The notes under the pieces: generated by a model | Told to the model about the DNA's origin: nothing | Database searches by the model: none | Seen by the model: the letters and a program-made list of their open reading frames with translations, nothing else | In this document: positions 52,697-60,926 of the stretch, one piece after another | Layout of the letters: each line of letters starts with the position of its first letter | Numbering within the stretch: position 1 is the first letter of the stretch | Made by a program: the position numbers and the translations under genes | DNA from: PALG01 sp964495885 | GTDB taxonomy: Bacteria > Bacteroidota > Bacteroidia > Flavobacteriales > Flavobacteriaceae | Assembly: GCA_964495885.1 (NCBI GenBank) | Contig: CAZBWO010000006.1 | Coordinates: forward strand, 1-64,000 | Direction: 5' to 3' | Length of the DNA stretch: 64,000 bases

Positions 52697-53734
52697 ATGA
52701 AAGTATTTTCCATCATTTTATTTTCTGTATTTATTATTTCGTGTACTCAAAACACTCCAACTTTCAGTGAAGTGATCATTGAGGATGTATATACAGACAG
52801 CCTTAGCATTCGGGCTATTGCCCCAATGGATGAAGAACGGGTATGGTTTGCTGCCAATAGGGGGATGATAGGACTAATAGATCATGGTCAACCCAAACTT
52901 GCTCAAATAAAATATCAGGACTCCTTATTGCATTTTAGATCATTGGCTGTGACAAAAGAGGCGGTTTTTGTATTAAGTATTGCCAACCCTGCTGTTTTGT
53001 ATAAAATAGGATTTGATGGGGAAGAAGCAACCCATATTGAAGAGGTCTATACCGAAAACCATGATAAGGTATTTTATGATTCCATGGCTTTTTGGAACGA
53101 TGAGGAAGGAATTGCGATGGGAGATCCCACAGATGATTGTCTCTCCATTTTAATCACCCGAAATGGGGGCAACACTTGGGAGAAGTTATCATGTGACCTA
53201 TTGCCAAACACTGAAAATGGGGAAGCAGGTTTTGCTGCAAGTAATAGTAATATTGCTATAATTGGTGAACATGCTTGGATTGCAACTGGTGGTAAGTTAG
53301 CTCGGGTTTTCCATACACCAGACAAGGGTAAAACGTGGGAAGTGTTTGATACTCCAATGCTTCAAGGAAAGGCCATGACTGGAATCTATTCCATTAGATT
53401 TTATGATGAACAAATTGGAGTGATTTTTGGCGGAAACTGGGAAGATAAATCGTTTAATGAAGGAAATAAGGCAATAACCAAAGATGGAGGTAAAACTTGG
53501 ACATTACTGGCAAATGGGGAAGGGCCTGGTTACCGGTCTTCGGTTGATTTTGTACCGGGCAGAAAGGGAAGACAGTTTGTTGCGGTTGGCTCTCCAGGGA
53601 TTTCCTATTCTCCAGACCAAGGATCAACATGGACGGAATTATCTAAAGAGCCATTCTATGCTATTGCTTTTGTGAATGATTCCATTGCATTTGCGAGTGG
53701 TCCTAATAGAATTGCTAGATTGCTTTTTAAGTAA
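52697..53734 (+). CDS. BNR/YCF48-like beta-propeller lipoprotein
   Basis: A 345-residue lipoprotein when started at the ATG at 52697 (lipobox VFIISC); the TTG at 52679 would add MRKFFF and is less likely. The mature part is a propeller with BNR motifs (ITRNGGNTWEKL, HTPDKGKTWEVF, ITKDGGKTWTLL, YSPDQGSTWTEL) and is close to the YCF48/HCF136-type propellers, often called oxidoreductase in flavobacterial annotations without catalytic evidence. It is expected to be anchored in the envelope. Convergent with the Spy-like gene, 4 bp apart. Confidence 0.8.
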   Translation: MKVFSIILFSVFIISCTQNTPTFSEVIIEDVYTDSLSIRAIAPMDEERVWFAANRGMIGLIDHGQPKLAQIKYQDSLLHFRSLAVTKEAVFVLSIANPAVLYKIGFDGEEATHIEEVYTENHDKVFYDSMAFWNDEEGIAMGDPTDDCLSILITRNGGNTWEKLSCDLLPNTENGEAGFAASNSNIAIIGEHAWIATGGKLARVFHTPDKGKTWEVFDTPMLQGKAMTGIYSIRFYDEQIGVIFGGNWEDKSFNEGNKAITKDGGKTWTLLANGEGPGYRSSVDFVPGRKGRQFVAVGSPGISYSPDQGSTWTELSKEPFYAIAFVNDSIAFASGPNRIARLLFK

Positions 53735-53738
53735 TTAG

Positions 53739-54179
53739 CTAAGGTCTTTTACCCCGACCTCTAAATTTATCCAATAGCATTCTTTTGAATTCTTCCTCTG
53801 CTTTTTTAAGTTTCAGGATTTTTTTGGAAGAAATGACCCCCTTAAGATTGGCCACCAGTTCTTTTTCGTAATCTAGCTCTTTAGATTTAAAATTTATGGC
53901 CTTATCCAATAAGGCATTTGCGTCTGCTTCCGAAAGTCCGTCCAGATCACCCCTAACGATTTGGAAGATTTCACTTCGCTCGCTTTTTCGAAGTTCCATC
54001 ATTTTGTCTTCATGGGCATTGTACACGGGCCAAAACTTTTCAGCTTCAGCAGAGGTTAAATCCAATACTTCTGTGATAAAAGCGGTTTTGTAAGCTTTTA
54101 GTTTTTCCCCTCTGTCTCCTTTTTGTGCTATTGCTAGGAAAGGAGTTAAAATGACCAATATGAATAGAATTTTTTTCAT
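53739..54179 (-). CDS. Spy/CpxP-like periplasmic sensor protein
   Basis: A 146-residue exported protein (signal peptide 1-18, MKKILFILVILTPFLAIA). The mature part is all-helical and charged (FITEVLDLTSAEAEKFWPVY, LDKAINFKSKELDYEKELV, then FKRMLLDKFRGRGKRP), the pattern of LTxxQ/Spy-CpxP proteins; LDLTSAEAEKFWPVY takes the place of the LTxxQ segment. Such proteins act as chaperones and as sensors for ECF systems. It lies 2 bp after the anti-sigma-like gene, so the three genes form a sigma/anti-sigma/sensor module. Confidence 0.8.
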   Translation of the reverse strand: MKKILFILVILTPFLAIAQKGDRGEKLKAYKTAFITEVLDLTSAEAEKFWPVYNAHEDKMMELRKSERSEIFQIVRGDLDGLSEADANALLDKAINFKSKELDYEKELVANLKGVISSKKILKLKKAEEEFKRMLLDKFRGRGKRP

Positions 54180-54181
54180 GA

Positions 54182-54673
54182 TTATTCGGTTAATAAGGAT
54201 GGGTCATCCAAATGTTCTAATATATAATTTTCCATGCTTTCTTCAGAAAACAGATTGTTTTCATCAATGAGTTCATCAATTTGTTCTTCGGAAAGAAGCT
54301 GCGCGATATCATAGCTGTCAAGATCCAGCCCGTCATTTTGAATGTAAGTAGCAATCTCTGTTGCCTCTGGCGATTCTACCGAAGTGGAATCCCAGAAAAA
54401 CACAAGTCCAATCACCAAACAAGCTGCAATACCAATGCTATATTGAAACCAATTTTGCCGATACAATTGCTTTACATTCACTTTCTTTGGTTCCTTGCGT
54501 ATCTTTTCAAAAAGCTCCTTTTCGAAAGTAGAAAAGTATTCCTCGGGTACTTCAAAACCGGTAGTTTTTGGTAATTCCTCTTCTAAAATTTTTTGAAATA
54601 CCGCATCCTCCACACTTTCAAAATAATTAGGTGGCGTTTTGAATCCGTTAGAGTATTTTTTTTCTTTTTCCAT
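54182..54673 (-). CDS. Anti-sigma factor-like membrane protein
   Basis: A 163-residue single-pass membrane protein, no known family by name. The cytoplasmic part holds two copies of one ~20-residue motif, GFKTPPNYFESVEDAVFQKI and GFEVPEEYFSTFEKELFEKI (residues ~10-29 and ~39-58). One membrane span lies at about 76-95, and the periplasmic end is acidic (DIAQLLSEEQIDELIDENN). Position directly after the ECF sigma gene and before the Spy-like gene makes an anti-sigma role likely, with the repeated segment as the possible sigma contact. This is inference. Confidence 0.72.
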   Translation of the reverse strand: MEKEKKYSNGFKTPPNYFESVEDAVFQKILEEELPKTTGFEVPEEYFSTFEKELFEKIRKEPKKVNVKQLYRQNWFQYSIGIAACLVIGLVFFWDSTSVESPEATEIATYIQNDGLDLDSYDIAQLLSEEQIDELIDENNLFSEESMENYILEHLDDPSLLTE

Positions 54674-54691
54674 TTGTCGTTTTAGACCCTT

Positions 54692-55249
54692 TTATTGCAA
54701 AAAGGTTTCATCTTTTAAATAAGCGGTAATTTTTTTAACGGCAATGTGATAACTACTTTTGAGTCCGCCCACAGAGGTGTCCAAAATCTCAGATAATTCT
54801 TCATAGGTAAGATCGTCAAAATATTTCATATTGAATACCAATCGTTGTTTTTCGGGAAGCTGTGCAATGGCTTTTTGTAGTTTCAGCTGAATTTCGGTTC
54901 CTTCAAAATAGACATCCGAAGAAAGGTTTTGTATTGCTTGTTGCTGTAATTCTTCAGAAGAGACCATTGATTTTTTGGCCCTTTTGTTGATAAATGTGAT
55001 AGATTCATTTGTAGCTATGCGATACATCCAAGTGTATAATTTACTGTCTCCTTTAAATTTGTCAATATTCCTATAAATCTTTATAAACGTATTTTGAAGC
55101 ACATCGTCTGTATCATCGTGGTTCAAAACAATTTTTCGTATATGCCAATACAACCGTTCCTTGTAGGTAGACACAAGCTCTCCAAACGCTGCTTCTTTAT
55201 GCGTTTCAGACTGTAAAGCCTCTAGTAGCGATGGTTTTTTTGTCAACAA
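54692..55249 (-). CDS. ECF-type RNA polymerase sigma factor
   Basis: A 185-residue sigma-70 family protein: region 2 (DDTDDVLQNTFIKIYRNIDK, then LYTWMYRIATNESITFINKR) and region 4 (LPEKQRLVFNMKYFDDLTYE, then LSEILDTSVGGLKSSYH). No in-frame ATG is available; the upstream stop leaves TTG at 55249 or the next TTG at 55246 as start. It is the first gene of the sigma/anti-sigma/Spy-like module, likely an envelope-stress system. The intergenic region upstream carries the two small-RNA candidates on the other strand. Confidence 0.92.
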   Translation of the reverse strand: MLTKKPSLLEALQSETHKEAAFGELVSTYKERLYWHIRKIVLNHDDTDDVLQNTFIKIYRNIDKFKGDSKLYTWMYRIATNESITFINKRAKKSMVSSEELQQQAIQNLSSDVYFEGTEIQLKLQKAIAQLPEKQRLVFNMKYFDDLTYEELSEILDTSVGGLKSSYHIAVKKITAYLKDETFLQ

Positions 55250-55392
55250 GGAGTTATTTTATGTGTTTGACTATGCAATATCAAAAAGGTTTAATGTTGA
55301 TTTCAAGGTATAATAATTCGGTGAAATATAACTTTTCAACGATTAAAAGTAAAAAAACATCGATAAAGTGTATTTTGTAAGAAAATATTTAC

Positions 55393-55497
55393 TAAATTTA
55401 CATCATACTTCTTATGTATAGGTTCTTAGTTATCAGCCCCAACTGTAATTAGAACCGCATTAAACGGGCCTTGGCGGGGGCTGGCCCGTTTTTTTCT
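55393..55497 (+). ncRNA. Small-RNA candidate 1
   Basis: GGTTCT (55421-55426) pairs with AGAACC (55451-55456), leaving a 24-base loop with CAGCCCCAA (55434-55442). A terminator follows: AAACGGGCC (55462-55470) with GGCCCGTTT (55483-55491), then T-rich tail. AGCCCC in the first loop is complementary to GGGGCT (55477-55482) in the terminator loop, so a loop-loop contact is possible. TAAATTTA (55393-55400) is one base off a -7 box; TTTG (55374-55377) is only 15 bp upstream, so the promoter is weaker than for the second RNA. Start near 55406, length ~90 nt. Confidence 0.5.
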
Positions 55498-55604
55498 TTT
55501 TTATTCCTAATATTTTTAGTTTTATTTATTTGTAGGAATGTACAACAAGTTGCTATATAAAAAATCGATGAAATGCATAGTTATTAGATAAAATGCAAAA
55601 AAAA

Positions 55605-55635
55605 TTTGGATAATTGATTTATTACTGTATCTTTG
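55605..55635 (+). promoter_or_regulatory. Complete Bacteroidota promoter
   Basis: TTTG (55605-55608), exactly 19 bp, then TATCTTTG (55628-55635): a full match to TTTG-N19-TAnnTTTG. There is no open frame downstream on this strand, only the hairpin and terminator of RNA candidate 2. Confidence 0.8.
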
Positions 55636-55639
55636 AATC

Positions 55640-55712
55640 AACTTATGTGAAAAAAAATCACTGCAGCCCCAAAGCAGTGTGATTTAAAAAGAAGCGGTCT
55701 CCGCTTCTTTTT
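55640..55712 (+). ncRNA. Small-RNA candidate 2
   Basis: Predicted start ~55641 from the complete promoter just upstream. Hairpin CACTGC (55659-55664)/GCAGTG (55674-55679), extended by AAAT/ATTT around a 2-base bulge, exposes AGCCCCAAA in the loop. A 12-bp terminator stem follows (55686-55697 with 55701-55712, loop TCT, T-run). Length ~70-75 nt. The terminator also serves the minus-strand ABC gene. It shares CAGCCCCAA (55664-55672) with candidate 1. Confidence 0.6.
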
Positions 55713-55715
55713 TAT
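55684..55715. terminator. Bidirectional terminator
   Basis: AAAAAGAAGCGG (55686-55697) pairs with CCGCTTCTTTTT (55701-55712). On the minus strand it overlaps the stop codon of the ABC exporter gene; on the plus strand it ends RNA candidate 2. Confidence 0.88.
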
Positions 55716-57541
55716 TTTACCAAAGATTGCATTTCAACCAGACTATAATACGTACCCTTTAAATCTAGAAGCTCTTGGTGTTTTCCCTGTTCCACAATTT
55801 TACCATTGGATAGTACAACAATAAGGTCTGCATTTTGAATCGTAGAAAGTCTGTGTGCAATTACAACCGAAGTTCGGTGCTGCATCATTTTTTCCAGGGC
55901 ATCCTGTACCAATCGTTCACTTTCGGTATCAAGGGCAGAAGTCGCCTCATCCAAAATCATGATTGGCGGATTTTTAAGTACGGCTCTTGCAATACTAAGT
56001 CGTTGTTTTTGTCCGCCGCTTAGCTTATTTCCGCTATCTCCAATATTTGTAAGGATCCCTTTAGGTAGTTTCTCCACAAACTCCCAAGCATTTGCCACTT
56101 TTAATGCTGCAATAATTTCTTCATCGGAAGCATCTTCCTTGGCCACCTGCAAATTCCCTTTTACCGTATCATTAAAGAGAATGGAATCCTGTGTTACCAA
56201 ACCCATCAAACCCCTAAGGGAAGCAAGTGACATTTCTTTTACATCAACACCATCAATCGTAATGTTCCCTTTGTTTACGTCATAAAAACGGGTAAGCAAA
56301 TTGGCGATGGTACTTTTACCACTCCCACTTTGTCCTACCAGCGCAACGGTGTGGCCTTTTGGAACTCTAAGATTAAAATCCTGCAATACCCAATCGTCTT
56401 CGTATTTGAAGAAAATATTAGTGAGTCCTATTTCGTTTTCAAATGCTTCTTTCTGTATCGCTGAAGGAGTATCTTCTATGGTTGATTTCGTTTCTAATAT
56501 TTCCAATACCCTTTCTGCAGCTGCATTTCCTTTCTTCACATTATAGCTCGCCTTGCTAATGGCTTTCGCAGGCGTAAGGATATTGTAAGCCAATCCCATG
56601 TATACAATAAAAGCTTCTGGAGCCAAGGTTTTTTCGACCAATACCATAGATCCTCCATACCATAATAATATAGCGATAACTACAATTCCTAAAAATTCAC
56701 TTGTAGGGGATGCCAAGTTTTGCCGGTTAAGTAAGCTGTTGGAATACTTAAAAAATCGGGTAGTGGAGGTTTGAAATTTCTGATTGAAAATCTTTTCAGC
56801 ATTAAAACCTTTAATAATTTTAAGTCCGCCCAAAGTTTCCTCCAATATCGATAAGAAATACCCCTGTTCCTGCTGTACCTTATCACTTCTACGCTTTAAA
56901 CTTTTTCCAATTTGGGAAATAATAATCCCAGAGACAGGAATGAAAATAAATACAAAAATGGTAAGCTTCACACTAATAGCCAACATTGCAATGATGGTGA
57001 AAAGTATCATAAGCGGCTCCCGAATGATTAATTCCAAGATGGATAAAAAGGAATGCTGAATTTCCAGTACATCGGTTGAAATTCTAGCAATAGTATCGCC
57101 CTTTCTTTTTTCTGAAAAGAAGGAGACCGGTAGGGAAACCGTTTTTTTATAGAGGTCATTCCGAAGATCTTTCAATACCCCGTTCCGAAGAAAAGTGATG
57201 AAGAACATCGCCAAATACCCAAATACATTTTTTAATAAAAAAGTTCCAATAACCAATGCAATCATGATCATCAATGCATTGAGCTCACCTGCAGTTTCAA
57301 TTTGTTGGGTGATAAAGTAATTCATATACCCTTCAAAATAATCGCCAATACTGCCAATACCTTCGTATATGGGCGGTTGAGTTACTTTTTTTGAATTGTC
57401 AAAAAGCACTTTCAGCATGGGCATCAAAGACACGAACGCCAGTGTTCCAAACAAGGCATAAAACACATTGGAAATAATATTTAACCATGCGTATTTGGCG
57501 TAGGGCCTTGCATAACCCAATATTTTACGGAAGTACTTCAT
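55712..57541 (-). CDS. ABC exporter, fused membrane and ATPase domains (MsbA-like)
   Basis: A 609-residue half-transporter. Six membrane spans in the first ~330 residues, then the ATPase domain: Walker A GQSGSGKST, Q-loop LVTQDSILFND, signature LSGGQKQR, Walker B PIMILDEATSALD and the H-loop IAHRLST. It works as a homodimer in the inner membrane. The closest family is lipid A exporter MsbA and multidrug exporters; the substrate cannot be read. The start overlaps the phosphohexomutase stop by 4 bp (57538-57541). Confidence 0.92.
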   Translation of the reverse strand: MKYFRKILGYARPYAKYAWLNIISNVFYALFGTLAFVSLMPMLKVLFDNSKKVTQPPIYEGIGSIGDYFEGYMNYFITQQIETAGELNALMIMIALVIGTFLLKNVFGYLAMFFITFLRNGVLKDLRNDLYKKTVSLPVSFFSEKRKGDTIARISTDVLEIQHSFLSILELIIREPLMILFTIIAMLAISVKLTIFVFIFIPVSGIIISQIGKSLKRRSDKVQQEQGYFLSILEETLGGLKIIKGFNAEKIFNQKFQTSTTRFFKYSNSLLNRQNLASPTSEFLGIVVIAILLWYGGSMVLVEKTLAPEAFIVYMGLAYNILTPAKAISKASYNVKKGNAAAERVLEILETKSTIEDTPSAIQKEAFENEIGLTNIFFKYEDDWVLQDFNLRVPKGHTVALVGQSGSGKSTIANLLTRFYDVNKGNITIDGVDVKEMSLASLRGLMGLVTQDSILFNDTVKGNLQVAKEDASDEEIIAALKVANAWEFVEKLPKGILTNIGDSGNKLSGGQKQRLSIARAVLKNPPIMILDEATSALDTESERLVQDALEKMMQHRTSVVIAHRLSTIQNADLIVVLSNGKIVEQGKHQELLDLKGTYYSLVEMQSLVK

Positions 57542-59241
57542 GAAAGCTTAAGATCTTTTTGAATGGCTTCTATTTTTAAAGGAAGCACTGACTTTTCAGG
57601 TCCTTTGACACTTATATAAAACTTGATTTTAGGTTCGGTCCCACTGGGTCTAGCAGCAATCTTGCTACCATCTTCCGTATAGAAAATAAGCACATTGGAA
57701 CTGGGTATCTCCATTTTTTTGGTTTCACCTGTTACCTTGTTTGTGGAAATTCCCGTTTGGTAATCCTCCATTAGTATTACAGATTGTCCAGCAATAGCTT
57801 TGGGTGGTTGTTCACGAAGGTCTTTCATCATTTGCTGAATTTCCGCTGCACCTTCTTTTCCTTTTTTTACAAAGGAAATGAGGGTTTCCAAATAATGCCC
57901 ATAGATTTCAGAAATCTCTTCCAGATACCCATGAAGGGTTTTTCCCTTTTGTTTCATTTGGGCTGCCATTTCACAGGCCAGTAGGGTAGCGGTAACCGCA
58001 TCTTTATCCCTTACGAAATCTCCAACCATAAATCCGAAGCTTTCTTCCCCGCCACCAATAAAAGTTAATGATGGATGATCTTTTACCATTTTGGCAATCC
58101 ATTTAAAACCGGTGAGCCCTTCCATGTAGGTTACGCCATAATTTTCGGCAATTTTTTGCACTAATGGAGTAGAAACAATGGTAGAGGCTACAAATTCCTT
58201 TCCCTTAATTTTCCCTTCATTTTTCCATTGTTCCAACAGGAAATGAGTCATTAAGACCATGGCTTGGTTCCCGTTCAAAATAGTGAGGTTTCCATCTGCG
58301 TCCCTAGCTGCAATTCCCAATCGGTCACTATCTGGGTCTGTGCCAATCACAAGGTCTGCTTGTTCCTCCTTTGCTTGTTCCAAGCCCATTTTAAGTGCAG
58401 CGGGTTCTTCGGGGTTGGGTGATTCCACCGTAGGGAAGTCGCCATTGGGGGTTGCCTGTTCCTTTACAATGGAAAGACTTGAGTAGCCTGCTTTTTCCAA
58501 TACCTTCGGAATCATGGTCACTGAAGTACCATGCAAAGGGGTAAAGACAATTTTAAGTGCTTTTTTTGCTTCGGAAGGAGTCCCGAAACTACCATGCTTT
58601 ACGGAAGCTTCTGCAAAAGCTTCATCCACATCCGTATCTATTGATTGTATCAACTCTTCGTTTGCATCAAATTTTACATCGGTATAGTTGAGGCTATTGA
58701 TTTCAGCAATAATTTCTCCATCCTGTGGCGGTACCAGCTGTCCTCCGTCCTGCCAATAGACTTTATAACCATTATATTCGGGAGGGTTATGGGATGCGGT
58801 TAAAACGATTCCACAGTGGCATCCTAAATATTTTACTGCAAAGGAAAGCTCTGGGGTGGGTCGTAATTCAGAAAAAAGAAACACTTTTATGCCATTCGCA
58901 GAGAAAACATTGGCTACTACCTGTGCTAATTCCTTGCTATTATGCCTACAATCATAGGCAATGGCTACTTTTAATGCTTGATTTGGAAATTGTTTTTGAA
59001 GGTAATTAGAGAGCCCTTGCGTATTCTTTCCAAGGGTATATTTATTAATCCTATTATCACCAACACCCATGATACCGCGCATACCGCCAGTACCAAATTC
59101 CAGCGATTTATAAAAACTGTCCTCTAGGGTTTCGCTATCATAGGCAATTAATTCCTTAATGGCATGTTGGGTTTCCTCGTCAAAAAAGGGAGTGAGCCAT
59201 TGATTGGCTTTTTCCAATATATCAGGATCTATATAACGCAT
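57538..59241 (-). CDS. Phosphohexomutase (phosphoglucomutase/phosphomannomutase)
   Basis: A 567-residue enzyme from the ATG at 59241. Phosphoserine motif TASHNP with Ser140, metal loop GTDPDSDRLG, sugar-binding loop GGGEESFGF and C-terminal phosphate loop RPSGTEPKIKFY: all four active-site loops of the alpha-D-phosphohexomutase family are present. It interconverts hexose 1- and 6-phosphates. A GTG at 59268 would extend it by 9 residues, but this codon lies inside the promoter box TAATTTTG (59268-59275), which rules it out as start. Confidence 0.93.
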   Translation of the reverse strand: MRYIDPDILEKANQWLTPFFDEETQHAIKELIAYDSETLEDSFYKSLEFGTGGMRGIMGVGDNRINKYTLGKNTQGLSNYLQKQFPNQALKVAIAYDCRHNSKELAQVVANVFSANGIKVFLFSELRPTPELSFAVKYLGCHCGIVLTASHNPPEYNGYKVYWQDGGQLVPPQDGEIIAEINSLNYTDVKFDANEELIQSIDTDVDEAFAEASVKHGSFGTPSEAKKALKIVFTPLHGTSVTMIPKVLEKAGYSSLSIVKEQATPNGDFPTVESPNPEEPAALKMGLEQAKEEQADLVIGTDPDSDRLGIAARDADGNLTILNGNQAMVLMTHFLLEQWKNEGKIKGKEFVASTIVSTPLVQKIAENYGVTYMEGLTGFKWIAKMVKDHPSLTFIGGGEESFGFMVGDFVRDKDAVTATLLACEMAAQMKQKGKTLHGYLEEISEIYGHYLETLISFVKKGKEGAAEIQQMMKDLREQPPKAIAGQSVILMEDYQTGISTNKVTGETKKMEIPSSNVLIFYTEDGSKIAARPSGTEPKIKFYISVKGPEKSVLPLKIEAIQKDLKLS

Positions 59242-59267
59242 GGAAGATACATTCTTTGTTGAACGCA

Positions 59268-59275
59268 CAAAATTA
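59268..59275 (-). promoter_or_regulatory. Promoter -7 element of the phosphohexomutase gene
   Basis: TAATTTTG on the minus strand, exact TAnnTTTG match, 26 bp before the ATG at 59241. Confidence 0.6.
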
Positions 59276-59287
59276 GCGAATCTTGTG

Positions 59288-60241
59288 TTATTCTTTGGTA
59301 TTTAATACCTCTTTAATAAGGTAATTTGGGAGGTTCCTTTTGTTTCTAAGGACCAATTCCCCTAAAAAACCAGCGACAAAAAACTGACTCCCCAAGATCA
59401 TCGCTGTTAGGGCAATATAAAATTGGGGACGCTCTGTGATAAGTCTCCCTGTAGGATTAATGAAAAGTTTGTCGATGCCTAAATACAAAGCGAAACAAAA
59501 GCCAATAAACAAAATGAAAGCTCCCCAAGCGCCAAAAAAGTGCATGGGTCTTTTCCCGAAACGGGACAGGAAGGAAATAGTGACCAAATCTAAAAACCCC
59601 CGTACAAATCGTTCCATACCAAATTTGGTTTTTCCGTATTTACGGGCTTGATGCTGTACCACTTTTTCACCAATTTTTCCAAATCCGGCATTCTTTGCCA
59701 AAACTGGTATGTATCGGTGCATCTCACCGGTTACTTCAATATTTTTCACCACCTCTTTTCGGTAGGCCTTGAGTCCGCAGTTAAAATCATGCAATTTTAC
59801 TTTGGAAGTTTTCCGCGCAGCAAAATTAAAAAGTTTGGAAGGAAGGTTTTTTCCGAAGAACGGATCAAAACGTTTCTTTTTCCAGCCCGAAACTAAATCA
59901 TAGCCTTCCTGTATGATCATGTTGTAAAGTTCGGGGATTTCTTCAGGATTGTCCTGTAAATCGGCATCCATGGTAATGATCACATCCCCTTGTGCCTTGG
60001 CAAAGCCTGCATGTAGGGCTTGCGATTTTCCGAAGTTCTTCAAAAAACGGATACCCTTAACCGCTGGATCTTTTTGTGAAAGGTATACGATGGTTTCCCA
60101 GGAATGATCTGTACTTCCATCGTCAATAAACAGCAACTCGTATAAAAAGCCATTGGATTGCATGACTTTTGCAATCCAATGGTATAACTCGTTGAGCGAC
60201 TCCTCTTCATTGAGGAGCGGAATGACGATAGAGAGGTTCAT
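59288..60241 (-). CDS. Family 2 glycosyltransferase (membrane, DPM1/ArnC-like)
   Basis: A 317-residue enzyme. GT-A fold with LLFIDDGSTDHSW at ~38-50 and the DxD-type motif TMDADLQDNPEEIP; the last ~85 residues carry two membrane spans (FILFIGFCFALYLGI; IALTAMILGSQFFVAGFLG). This is the layout of polyprenyl-phosphate glycosyltransferases such as ArnC and GtrB, which load a sugar onto undecaprenyl phosphate at the inner membrane. Sugar and acceptor are unknown. Only 1 bp separates it from the DUF4199 gene, a pair that I recall as common in Flavobacteriia. Confidence 0.9.
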   Translation of the reverse strand: MNLSIVIPLLNEEESLNELYHWIAKVMQSNGFLYELLFIDDGSTDHSWETIVYLSQKDPAVKGIRFLKNFGKSQALHAGFAKAQGDVIITMDADLQDNPEEIPELYNMIIQEGYDLVSGWKKKRFDPFFGKNLPSKLFNFAARKTSKVKLHDFNCGLKAYRKEVVKNIEVTGEMHRYIPVLAKNAGFGKIGEKVVQHQARKYGKTKFGMERFVRGFLDLVTISFLSRFGKRPMHFFGAWGAFILFIGFCFALYLGIDKLFINPTGRLITERPQFYIALTAMILGSQFFVAGFLGELVLRNKRNLPNYLIKEVLNTKE

Positions 60242-60242
60242 G

Positions 60243-60773
60243 TTATAAATGTTCTGGCCTTTTTTGTTTGATAACGGCTCCGGTAATTAAGGAAATAATG
60301 AACCCTAAGAACAGTGAAAATATAATTCCCATTGCAGCCATAATAACTGGGCTCATCATTTTTTCTGTAATTCCCATGGCCATTTCCATTTGCTCTTCTG
60401 GCATATCTGGGTTTTGCTCAAGCATTTGTTCCCTTGTCATTTCAAGCATTTGGTTTATAGTATCGGGTTCTATGAAATTCATGAAGATATAATTGTATAC
60501 AACCCCTAAAATTCCAGCAATTAAAGAAATGGCAAGTCCAACTTTAATGGCTTCTCCCAAAGAAAGAAACCCACCATTGTCTTTTTTAAATGCTTTAATT
60601 CCATATACAACAAATAAAATCATAATGAGAATTCCAAGCACAGAAGCCCACCAAGGGCGTTCTAAGTGTACCCCCATAACATAGGTGATAACAGATAGGG
60701 CAATTGAAGCCAGTCCTAGATACAAGCCGTAACTAAGGGCTACTTTTTTTACAGAAGCTTTTGGAGTGTCCAT
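60243..60773 (-). CDS. DUF4199 membrane protein
   Basis: A 176-residue protein with four membrane spans (~15-35, 40-58, 73-95, 140-165) and the DUF4199 pattern: Lys-rich cytoplasmic loop KAFKKDNGGFLSLGEAIKVG after the second span and a Met-rich periplasmic segment (MLEMTREQMLEQNPDMPEEQ). Function unknown; the constant pairing with a polyprenyl-phosphate glycosyltransferase suggests a role in glycan or lipid handling at the membrane. A TACCTTTG promoter box lies 33 bp upstream. Confidence 0.88.
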   Translation of the reverse strand: MDTPKASVKKVALSYGLYLGLASIALSVITYVMGVHLERPWWASVLGILIMILFVVYGIKAFKKDNGGFLSLGEAIKVGLAISLIAGILGVVYNYIFMNFIEPDTINQMLEMTREQMLEQNPDMPEEQMEMAMGITEKMMSPVIMAAMGIIFSLFLGFIISLITGAVIKQKRPEHL

Positions 60774-60805
60774 ATTTTTTTGGTTTTGGTTTGCCAGTTA
60801 GTCCA

Positions 60806-60813
60806 CAAAGGTA
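60806..60813 (-). promoter_or_regulatory. Promoter -7 element of the DUF4199 gene
   Basis: TACCTTTG on the minus strand, exact TAnnTTTG match. It starts the DUF4199-glycosyltransferase pair. Confidence 0.6.
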
Positions 60814-60857
60814 GTAAAATGTTACGGTATTTTTTTATGAAAAAAATCCAGAAACTA

Positions 60858-60887
60858 TTGTTGATTTATAAATATTGATTAAATTTG
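60858..60887 (+). promoter_or_regulatory. Promoter of rpmE2
   Basis: TTG (60858-60860), 19 bp, TAAATTTG (60880-60887): full consensus. Transcription should start near 60893, giving a ~34-nt leader. It excludes a start codon at 60885. Confidence 0.8.
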
Positions 60888-60926
60888 CACACTCAAAATT
60901 TGAGCGGATATAAATACGATTTAGCG

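Larger units (their letters stand above)
55250..55711. other. Intergenic region with two plus-strand small-RNA candidates
   Basis: 462 bp without a protein gene, between the divergent ECF sigma gene and the terminator of the ABC exporter gene. It holds two independent terminator hairpins on the plus strand although no plus-strand gene exists here, and an almost perfect promoter before the second. See the two RNA entries. Confidence 0.8.

Noticed and set aside
57538..59268. GTG start of the phosphohexomutase at 59268
   Set aside because: The codon is part of the -7 promoter box TAATTTTG, so it would not be transcribed as an internal codon.
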